Shown here: positions 1 to 5,162 of the stretch, one piece after another | Layout of the letters: every line of letters begins with the position of its first letter | Numbering within the stretch: position 1 is the stretch's first letter | Assembly: GCA_003527885.1 (NCBI GenBank) | Contig: DPWB01000087.1 | Span: forward strand, 1 to 5,711 | Reading direction: 5' to 3' | Origin: Candidatus Competibacteraceae bacterium | Lineage (GTDB): Bacteria; Pseudomonadota; Gammaproteobacteria; Competibacterales; Competibacteraceae | Length of the DNA: 5,711 nt | Program-made: the position numbers and the translations under genes | Notes under the pieces: generated by a model | What the model was told of the DNA's origin: nothing | The model's database searches: none | The model's input: the letters and a program-made list of their open reading frames with translations, nothing else

Positions 1-665
1 TGCTCGATATCTTCAGGATACATCCGCACGCAGCCGTGCGTCACCCGCATCCCGATCCCAAACGGTTTGTTGGTGCCGTGGATGAGGTAGCCGGGAACGC
101 CCAGCCGCATCGCGAAACGGCCCAGCGGATTGTCGGGCCCGCCCGGCACTACGTCCGGCAGGATATCGCCTTCTTTGGCGTGTTCGGCCTTGATCGAAGC
201 CGGCGGCCGCCAGGCTGGGTCGACATCCTTGGCGACGACCTTGGTCAAGCCCATCGGCGTTTTCCAGTCCATCCGCCCGATGCTGACCGGGTAGGTATGC
301 ACCACTCGCTCGCCGCCAGCGCCGGCGGCCGGATAGTAATACACCCGCATCTCGGCGATGTTGAGCACGATGCCCTCGCGCGGTGTATCGGGAAGAATGA
401 AGCGACTTGGCAGCACGATGGGCGTTTTCTCACCGGGCGCCCAGCGGTCCACGCCCGGATTAGCGTGCACGATTTCGTCATAACCCAAGCTATGGGTGCG
501 GGCGATATCGAGCAGCGTTTCTTCCTTCTTGGCGTAAACGACTTTGACTTCGCCGATGACATCCGTGCCCGAAGGAGGCAAGGGATAGTCCACAGCGTTG
601 GCGGTGCTGGCGATGAATCCTCCCAGCAGCAGCCAGTGGAGGCGTTTCAGGAATGGGCTCGGCAT
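1..665 (-). CDS. L,D-transpeptidase, YkuD domain (ErfK/YbiS/YcfS/YnhG type), C-terminus cut by window edge
   Basis: Periplasmic cysteine transpeptidase acting on peptidoglycan stem peptides. E. coli relatives (LdtA/B/C) attach Braun lipoprotein to peptidoglycan and others make 3-3 crosslinks; which reaction this one performs cannot be told. Seen: ATG at 665 and 221 codons read to the window start. Residues 1-24 form a signal peptide (KR at 7-8, WLLLGGF core, ANA cleavage site). Residues about 39-88 resemble a LysM-like wall-binding segment (TLLDIARTHSL, then NPGVDRWAPGE). The catalytic domain begins near residue 98 (IVLNIAEMRVYYYP). It includes PVSIG at 126-130, KTPMG at 135-139, His196 in YLIHGTN and the THGCVRM motif at 209-215 with nucleophile Cys212. 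Relatives run about 300-330 aa, so roughly 100 residues lie outside. The Shine-Dalgarno is weak: GGAG sits about 13 nt before the ATG. It follows the oligomer hydrolase on the same strand with a 273-bp gap, so it is probably transcribed separately. Confidence 0.95.
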   Translation of the reverse strand, partial: MPSPFLKRLHWLLLGGFIASTANAVDYPLPPSGTDVIGEVKVVYAKKEETLLDIARTHSLGYDEIVHANPGVDRWAPGEKTPIVLPSRFILPDTPREGIVLNIAEMRVYYYPAAGAGGERVVHTYPVSIGRMDWKTPMGLTKVVAKDVDPAWRPPASIKAEHAKEGDILPDVVPGGPDNPLGRFAMRLGVPGYLIHGTNKPFGIGMRVTHGCVRMYPEDIE

Positions 666-709
666 GAGAAGGTACTATCTCCGTATGCGTCGTAAATGGA
701 TAATTTTGC

Positions 710-728
710 CTTTAATTTCTGATTAAAG
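710..728. promoter_or_regulatory. AT-rich inverted repeat upstream of the L,D-transpeptidase gene
   Basis: CTTTAAT at 710-716 and ATTAAAG at 722-728 form a perfect 7-bp inverted repeat with a 5-bp centre. It lies about 45 bp upstream of the transpeptidase ATG, in the only AT-rich stretch of this gap. The position suits an operator or promoter element, but no convincing -35/-10 pair could be fixed on the minus strand, and A/T-rich repeats of this size also arise by chance. Confidence 0.25.
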
Positions 729-795
729 CCAGAATAAAACTGAGTTGGGCGCAAGGTTATGGTACCGCATCGATCAGACCAGATTTCGCTCGAAG

Positions 796-821
796 AGATC
801 GGCGGAACGACCGATTTTTTT
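796..821 (+). terminator. Candidate intrinsic terminator on the plus strand, without a matching upstream gene
   Basis: AGATCGG (796-802) pairs with CCGATTT (811-817) over 7 bp with one G-T pair and an 8-nt loop, and overlaps a run of seven T (815-821). On the minus strand the G-T pair becomes a C-A mismatch and the T-run precedes the stem, so only the plus strand has terminator form. No plus-strand gene is recognised upstream: the flanking genes are both on the minus strand. It could end an antisense or small RNA, or be a chance structure. Confidence 0.4.
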
Positions 822-887
822 GAGGGGAAAGCCGGTTGTCCGAGGGCTGGTTAGGGTCTTTCGGATAAGACTGTCGGCGAGGAAATG

Positions 888-925
888 GCGGGAACCGGCT
901 AAATTCCGGTCCCCGCAGCTTTTTT
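888..925. terminator. Strong hairpin with T-run just downstream of the oligomer hydrolase stop
   Basis: The stem is 888-898 against 906-916 (11 positions) with loop CTAAATT, followed on the plus strand by AGC and six T (920-925). In plus-strand RNA it has one internal A-C mismatch. In minus-strand RNA that position is a G-U pair, so the stem is fully paired there, beginning 22 nt after the hydrolase stop codon. The minus-strand copy lacks a U-tract (CATTTCC follows). It may be the 3' end structure of the hydrolase mRNA, a terminator for plus-strand transcription, or both. Strand is left open for this reason. Confidence 0.5.
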
Positions 926-938
926 GACCGTGACGACT

Positions 939-3125
939 TCAGTCGGGAACGGACAAAATATCACCTTGAAAGGAGGCGCCCAAGGTAATGGTGTCACTTC
1001 CTGCGGGAGCTTCAGGGATGGGTGGCGCGTTCGCCACAGTCAGGGCTGGCGCGCTCCCTGGCGCACCGCCGCGCGGTACGGTGCGCACCACCTGCGACGC
1101 CGGCAGCGGTTTGCCCGTGGTGAGGTGCTGGTACATCCAATCGAGCGCTTGGATCAGGTAAAGGTGCAGCGGCACGTAGCGAGTGTCATAACCGGGAAGG
1201 GACAGAAAAGCATCGAAGTGCTGAGCGTTGGTGACTTCGATATAACGGAGATTCGATCTGCCGTTCGTGGCGAGCTGGTTCGCCGCGTAGTAAGCGCGAG
1301 AAGAATGATTGACCGGAACCAGCGTATCGGCGCGGCCATGGACGATGATCGCGGGCGTGTTCCGAAGGCGGGCGTGCAGTTGCACCGCCCGAATACCCCG
1401 CAGGACCCGCGCTGAAGTCGCGCCCAGGTAGAACGATTGATCGCCTGCGATGATGTTGCGCCCTTCGATAAGATTGCGGTGGCAGATCGCGCCGTCGAGC
1501 GCAAAGTCGGCCATGCCGGTGGAATAAGACCGCGCCAAAAGATCCAGCGTCGCTTGGCCATTCAGCAAGTCGTAGTAAACGATGTTGACGCCCGAAGTGG
1601 GTGGAATGCCGTTGCCGGTGGCAAAAATATTATCTTGAAGCACCGCAACTTGCGGGATTGCCGCGCCGGTGGTGGGATCGGTGTTGGCGAAGCTGAAACC
1701 GCAGACTTGGTCGGCGACACCGAAGCGTCCATACGCGCTGGCGTAGGTGACCACGATGGCGTTGGTGGCCAGCCGGTAATGTGAGGCATGGAGCAGGTCG
1801 CTGTCTGGCAGCCAGCCGTAAGCCCGCAGCTTATCGAGCGATTCTTCGGCTTGCCCGGCGAGCGTGTCCGCCGCCAGCAGCCCCTTGGCGCGCAGGCCGG
1901 CGCAGCGGTTGGCCGCGCCCGCCGCGTTTGGCGCGGCGAGCAAGCTGGCGAGCGGCGAGCCCGTCGCGCGCGCGGAGAGGGCGGCGCAAGGCTGGTACAG
2001 GTTGGCATAGCTGAAGTAGTCGTAAAGCGGTTTGCCAGTGGCCGGCATTAACGTTGAACCTTGATAGATGAGCAAATGCTCCGCTTTGGCGGTTTGTACG
2101 TTGGGTTCGGTGACCGCCACGCCATCGATGAGACCGTGCCGGTCTTGTTCGGCGGCGGCCAGGGCCGCCCCTCCACCGTTGGAGATACCCGAGGCGATGA
2201 CCAGGGTATTGGCGGGGTCAAGCACGATCCGTTTGCCGCCGCGCGGGCCGGGTATGCCGTAGCGTTCGTTCAGGACGTAGAACGCGAACACGATGGCTTG
2301 CAGGGTGTTCCGGCCCCAATCCCGCTCCGGATTTTGCCGGGAGTGGGCGTGTTTGAAGGCGGCCCGGTTCGGGTAAAGTTCGCTCCATAAGACTCGATCC
2401 GGGGTGGAGAACGCCGCCGTGAAGTGCGAAGCGCCGCCGGCCGCATCGGCGTCGACGCGGGTGCCGTCGATCAAACCGACGCGATTCGTGGTCGGGTCAT
2501 GCAGGCCGTTGCCGGTGCCCTTGTCGGTATAAGCGACCGCGCAGCCGTGCTTGAGCCCCCATTCGCCCGATGCGCCGATAGCGCCGTAAACACCCCGCGA
2601 ACCGGAAGAGGGCGCTGTCACGATGCAGGCTCGGGCGGGATCGAAAGTGGCGGGTATTTGAACCATCAAGGTGACGTTTTTGCGACCGCCGCCGTTGTCG
2701 GCGTAAGCGAGGTACTCGCCGCCCGCGATCTTGCCGGCGCCCGGCGTCGGGTCGGCCGTGCCGTTTGACGCCACGTTCGGGCCGTACAGCCGGCCGTAGC
2801 CGCCGGCCGCAGTGATGTCGAGCACCGCGCGATAGTTGGTGTGAATCGCCCGCCGGCGCAGTTCGGCCGCGCTGGGGTCGGTGGCGGGCGGCGTCGGATA
2901 CGCCGCTTGCAGGCCATCCCAGCCGAGTCCACCGGTCAGCAAATCATCGGTGACGCCATCGTAGTCGTGCTGGCCGATCACACCGAGGAACGCCGGCTTC
3001 AGGTTCGGCGTGTTCCGTGCGCCGAGACCGAGTTCCGGGTCGGCGGCGAATGCGGAGATTGTCGTTAGCGCTCCAACCGCGGCGATCACCGGCCACGGCC
3101 GCCACTTTCGCTGATTCTGATTCAT
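939..3125 (-). CDS. D-(-)-3-hydroxybutyrate oligomer hydrolase (3HBOH family, EC 3.1.1.22)
   Basis: Serine esterase that cleaves 3-hydroxybutyrate dimers and oligomers, the products of PHB depolymerases, to monomers. The 728-aa product matches the usual family length of about 700. Residues 1-27 are a signal peptide (RKWRP, hydrophobic core, AFA before ADPE), implying export to the periplasm or medium. Family landmarks in order: DGVTDDLLTGGLG (56-68), AAELRRRAIHTNYRA (86-100), GGEYLAYAD (135-143), SSGSRGVYGAIG (173-184), GEWGLKHGCAVAYTDKGTG (187-205), FKHAHSRQNPERDWG (257-271) and ASGISNGGGAALAAAEQD (311-328). Ser315 in G-I-S-N-G is the predicted nucleophile. Asp600 (HGRADTLVP) and His636 (NAQHFDAF) are the likely rest of the triad, by alpha/beta-hydrolase analogy. 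The start at 3125 is chosen because AGGAG lies 7 nt upstream and the signal peptide begins there. The frame stays open to 3263, but that extension has no ribosome site and would bury the signal peptide. It is divergent from the cyclase-like gene. Confidence 0.93.
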   Translation of the reverse strand: MNQNQRKWRPWPVIAAVGALTTISAFAADPELGLGARNTPNLKPAFLGVIGQHDYDGVTDDLLTGGLGWDGLQAAYPTPPATDPSAAELRRRAIHTNYRAVLDITAAGGYGRLYGPNVASNGTADPTPGAGKIAGGEYLAYADNGGGRKNVTLMVQIPATFDPARACIVTAPSSGSRGVYGAIGASGEWGLKHGCAVAYTDKGTGNGLHDPTTNRVGLIDGTRVDADAAGGASHFTAAFSTPDRVLWSELYPNRAAFKHAHSRQNPERDWGRNTLQAIVFAFYVLNERYGIPGPRGGKRIVLDPANTLVIASGISNGGGAALAAAEQDRHGLIDGVAVTEPNVQTAKAEHLLIYQGSTLMPATGKPLYDYFSYANLYQPCAALSARATGSPLASLLAAPNAAGAANRCAGLRAKGLLAADTLAGQAEESLDKLRAYGWLPDSDLLHASHYRLATNAIVVTYASAYGRFGVADQVCGFSFANTDPTTGAAIPQVAVLQDNIFATGNGIPPTSGVNIVYYDLLNGQATLDLLARSYSTGMADFALDGAICHRNLIEGRNIIAGDQSFYLGATSARVLRGIRAVQLHARLRNTPAIIVHGRADTLVPVNHSSRAYYAANQLATNGRSNLRYIEVTNAQHFDAFLSLPGYDTRYVPLHLYLIQALDWMYQHLTTGKPLPASQVVRTVPRGGAPGSAPALTVANAPPIPEAPAGSDTITLGASFQGDILSVPD

Positions 3126-3182
3126 GGGCGTCTCCTTAATAATTCCAATAATTGTGATAGTTTTAGAGACAACTTGGTTTTT

Positions 3183-3200
3183 CCAATTGCCGCTAATTGG
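3183..3200. promoter_or_regulatory. CCAATT-N6-AATTGG inverted repeat in the divergent intergenic region
   Basis: CCAATT (3183-3188) and AATTGG (3195-3200) are perfect 6-bp inverted arms with a GCCGCT centre, midway between the divergent start codons at 3125 and 3229. The same CCAAT core recurs at 3145-3149, and AATAATT is directly repeated at 3138-3144 and 3147-3153. The stretch is clearly more AT-rich than its flanks and must hold the promoters of both genes. The placement suits a shared operator. No confident -35/-10 hexamers were found in either direction, and the binding factor is unknown. Confidence 0.35.
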
Positions 3201-3228
3201 GACGTTCTCACGGCGAGAGAGCAATGAG

Positions 3229-4056
3229 ATGAGCTTAGATGACACTGACTTTGTGCACCCCAACCATTTGAGAATTTTTATCGCGGCGGCCCAGACGTTC
3301 GATTGCCATATCTTGGTGCGTCAGACGGGAAAAGCCTCCCTCGTTTGGGTGGGAAAACGCGGTTATACCGGCAAGCGCGCCGATCTAAAGGCAAAAACCG
3401 CCAACCGCAATGTCGGTCGCCATCAGGTGGCGGGATTGGTCTGTTCGCCCTTTTTGCTGCCCCAGGTCTTCACTGAAAACCGCTTGGCTGACGCGCGGAG
3501 CAAATGGTTCGAAAGCGGTCACTTGATGACGCTACCCAGCACCGCCGCTGGCTTTGACGACGACGAGCAGCCGCGCGGTTGCCGGACCCCGTACTTGGTC
3601 CAAACGAATCCGCGGCACAGGCACTATGGTTGTATCGCTTTGGTGGAAATGGGGTTGCTGCGACCGCGTTACGTGCATGGTGACTACGACCTTTACGCCA
3701 TCATTCCGGCGGGACAGCTATTTGATCCCAATAAAACCGCTATCCGCCGCTCGACCTTAGGTTCCAAGATGGCTCCCGACAGCCTGAGCCAACGGCAGCT
3801 TTTACGTTTGGAGGTGGCCAATATGGAAGGGCCGCTGTCATTTCGGGTGGCGACTTACATCAATACCCGCATCGGCGAGACCAGCCCCGACCTGCTCGGC
3901 GCTTTGATGGTGAATCATGGCGAACAGGTCAATATCGGGGAGGCGGGACATACTTTCGAACCCGTGCTGGCGGTCATGCCAAAGCCGATCAACGGCCGAT
4001 GGACACGCATCCTGACAACACGGGAAGACCACCAACAGTTTTACTTCGGGGCCTGA
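3229..4056 (+). CDS. Compact ExoY/CyaA/edema-factor-like (class II) nucleotidyl cyclase domain protein, candidate
   Basis: A 275-aa protein that appears to be a stand-alone class II nucleotidyl cyclase domain. Such enzymes make cAMP or other cyclic nucleotides from NTPs and are usually toxins or injected effectors switched on by host calmodulin or actin. Landmarks seen: LR-x6-QT (14-23), matching the ExoY helix before its IRP segment; Arg31; G-Y-x-x-K49-x4-K54-x-K56-T-A-N, with the same 7-residue K-to-K spacing as ExoY K81/K88 and CyaA K58/K65; AGL (68-70), where relatives have AGF or AGY; D152-Y-D154-L-Y-A-I-I-P, as in ExoY DYDLFLVAP and CyaA DIDMFAIMP; STLGSK (175-180), like the ExoY TPLGAK loop; N229-H230-G-E-Q-V-N235, matching CyaA QHGTEQNN; and QFYF near the end, as in GYVFY. 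ExoY is 378 aa, and K49 to D152 is about 30 residues shorter than in ExoY or CyaA. No signal peptide or membrane segment is seen. ATG 3229 is chosen for GAGAGAG 8 nt upstream. The substrate and any activator are unknown, and the assignment rests on motif comparison by eye from memory. Confidence 0.68.
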   Translation: MSLDDTDFVHPNHLRIFIAAAQTFDCHILVRQTGKASLVWVGKRGYTGKRADLKAKTANRNVGRHQVAGLVCSPFLLPQVFTENRLADARSKWFESGHLMTLPSTAAGFDDDEQPRGCRTPYLVQTNPRHRHYGCIALVEMGLLRPRYVHGDYDLYAIIPAGQLFDPNKTAIRRSTLGSKMAPDSLSQRQLLRLEVANMEGPLSFRVATYINTRIGETSPDLLGALMVNHGEQVNIGEAGHTFEPVLAVMPKPINGRWTRILTTREDHQQFYFGA

Positions 4057-4202
4057 CGCGCGCGTTTGGGCGCTCAACGCCGATGTCCTTGGAGTCAAGC
4101 CCCTCGGCTGTTCCATACTATTGGTTGCAGGGTCCCGACCACGTTCGGATCGCCGCGCGCGGATCGTTCACTACTAACCTTTAACGTCCACGGAGAGCTT
4201 GG

Positions 4203-4646
4203 GTGGTAACGAAAGAGCAAGTTATCAAATTCATGGCGGCAGAGTTTCCTCAAAGCAAGTGCTTGGTCGAAGCGGTCAGCGAGGGTTCTTCCATCATCCG
4301 CCACCGGGTCGGCGTCGACGAGTTGCGCCCCGGAGGCACCGTGTCCGGCCCGGTGATGGTGACCGTGGCCGATGTGGCGCTGTATGTCGCCATGTTCCAG
4401 CAGATTGGCATAACCCCTTTGGCGGTGACCACGAGCCTCACCGTGAATTTCCTCCGCAAACCGTCTTCAGATAAAGATATCCTGGGTATATGCCGGCTTA
4501 TAAAAGTCGGAAAGTCGCTGGTTTATGGCGAAGTGACCCTGTATTCCGAAGGAAGCGATGATCCGGTCGCTCATGCGGTTGGCACTTACTCGATTCCCGG
4601 CGCGCGCCAAAGTAAGGCAGAGTGGTCATCGCGGAACCCGGAGTGA
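4203..4646 (+). CDS. PaaI-type hotdog-fold acyl-CoA thioesterase
   Basis: A 147-aa cytoplasmic protein of the 4HBT/PaaI thioesterase family, which hydrolyses acyl-CoA thioesters to free acid and CoA. The physiological acyl group cannot be read from sequence. Seen: the single hotdog domain spans about residues 30-132. It contains LRPGGTVSGPVMVTVADVAL (41-60), where GG44-45 and Asp57 fall where PaaI-type enzymes carry the helix-capping glycines and the catalytic acid. This is followed by AVTTSLTVNFLRKP (74-87), KVGKSLVYGEVTLYS (101-115) and AHAVGTYSIP (123-132), all typical of the family. The start is GTG at 4203, preferred because GGAGAG (4192-4197) ends 5 nt upstream and the length then fits the family. 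It lies 146 bp after the cyclase-like gene, so co-transcription is possible but not shown. The stop TGA is followed in the same frame by the nucleotidyltransferase-like fragment. Confidence 0.88.
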   Translation: MVTKEQVIKFMAAEFPQSKCLVEAVSEGSSIIRHRVGVDELRPGGTVSGPVMVTVADVALYVAMFQQIGITPLAVTTSLTVNFLRKPSSDKDILGICRLIKVGKSLVYGEVTLYSEGSDDPVAHAVGTYSIPGARQSKAEWSSRNPE

Positions 4647-5012
4647 CGGAGGCTTTACCCCGAAGCATTGCGAAGGGCGGTTGTCGCCAAGAACTTTCCC
4701 ATTTTGGCGTACGCGCATCAAATACAGCGCGCCCTAGAGCGAGGCGACCGAGTCAGCGTAAACCATCGCATAGCGGCGCTGCTAGGCTGCTACTTCGATG
4801 TGCTTTTCGCCATCAATCGAATGCCGCATCCTGGGGAAAAGCGCTTGGTGCGGATCGCGGAAGTGCGCTGTAGTCGTTTGCCCCCTGGAATGAAACGGCA
4901 GGTGGATGCGCTACTCGATGCCGTATCGATACCCGGTGCCGAAGTGCTCCGGCAAATTGACTTGCTCGTTGGCAGCCTGGAAATCGTGCTGCGCGAGGAA
5001 GCGCTGCTCTAA
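4647..5012 (+). pseudogene. C-terminal fragment of a DUF4037-like nucleotidyltransferase, apparent remnant
   Basis: The reading frame directly after the thioesterase TGA codes for YPEALRRAVVAK, then a helical stretch with ALERGD, then CYFDVLFAINRMPHPGEKRLV and a leucine-rich end (stop at 5012). The YPE-LR, ERGD and F-LNR-x4-PG-KRL pattern resembles the all-helical C-terminal half of DUF4037-type nucleotidyltransferases as I recall them. The N-terminal nucleotidyltransferase domain with its catalytic GS and D-x-D motifs is absent, because the upstream DNA is the intact thioesterase gene. The similarity begins before the first usable start codon (TTG at 4668), and the strong GGAGG (4648-4652) has no start at proper distance. 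I therefore read it as a decayed remnant. A small expressed 114-aa protein starting at TTG 4668 is the alternative. Confidence 0.5.
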
Positions 5013-5052
5013 CGGCGCGATAGTCCAGCCACACCAACACTAAACTAGCGCT

Positions 5053-5064
5053 TTTTGCGCAAAA
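5053..5064. promoter_or_regulatory. Perfect 12-bp palindrome TTTTGCGCAAAA upstream of the hoxF-like gene
   Basis: The palindrome sits in the AT-rich part of the 150-bp gap before the hoxF-like ATG. A TATTAT hexamer at 5071-5076, a good -10 candidate, lies 7 bp downstream, so the palindrome would cover or abut the -35 region of such a promoter. The same stretch can be read as a short GCGC-TTTTT-GCGC hairpin, which is too weak for a terminator. No sigma-54 TGGC-N9-TTGC pattern, known from some hydrogenase promoters, was found. Confidence 0.3.
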
Positions 5065-5117
5065 TTGGAGTATTATTGATACACTGGCTGAGCGGCCTGA
5101 CCGAAGAATAACGCGCT

Positions 5118-5136
5118 ATCCGCACCTCGTGTGGAT
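5118..5136 (+). promoter_or_regulatory. 8-bp leader hairpin before the hoxF-like gene
   Basis: ATCCGCAC (5118-5125) pairs with GTGTGGAT (5129-5136), with one G-U pair and a CTC loop. The hairpin ends 15 nt before the GGAGG ribosome site (5152-5156). No T-run follows, so it is not a terminator. As DNA it is also a near-perfect inverted repeat that could bind a regulator; as RNA it could affect mRNA stability or translation start. Confidence 0.35.
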
Positions 5137-5162
5137 CGGTGGGTAAATAACGGAGGTAGTCC

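Noticed and set aside
36..695. Long plus-strand open frame of 219 codons
   Set aside because: It is antisense to the L,D-transpeptidase, whose minus-strand frame has a signal peptide and the HGCVRM motif. The plus frame has no recognisable domain.
745..927. 60-codon arginine-rich plus-strand frame in the gap between the two minus-strand genes
   Set aside because: It has a non-ATG start without a Shine-Dalgarno site, no recognisable family, and the composition expected of chance translation. The region is better described by its hairpins.
3124..3228. ATG at 3124 adding a hydrophobic 35-residue N-terminus (possible membrane anchor) to the cyclase-like protein
   Set aside because: This ATG overlaps the start codon of the divergent hydrolase and has no ribosome site. 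The hydrophobic run is what AT-rich intergenic DNA tends to encode. ATG 3229 has a purine-rich site at 8 nt.
3126..3263. N-terminal extension of the oligomer hydrolase to 3263
   Set aside because: It would place 46 residues in front of a clear signal peptide, lacks a ribosome site and overlaps the divergent gene. The ATG at 3125 has AGGAG at 7 nt.
4147..4166. Direct repeat of GGATCG before the thioesterase gene
   Set aside because: Only six bases repeated once in GC-rich DNA, with no dyad or promoter context; chance is a sufficient explanation.
4199..4474. Overlapping plus-strand frame inside the thioesterase gene
   Set aside because: It is a frame-shifted, Arg/Pro-rich shadow of a clear PaaI-type coding sequence.
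4644..4646. TGA as a selenocysteine codon joining thioesterase and nucleotidyltransferase fragment
   Set aside because: The thioesterase domain is complete before the TGA. No selenoprotein of this type is known to me, and no suitable hairpin directly after the codon was seen.
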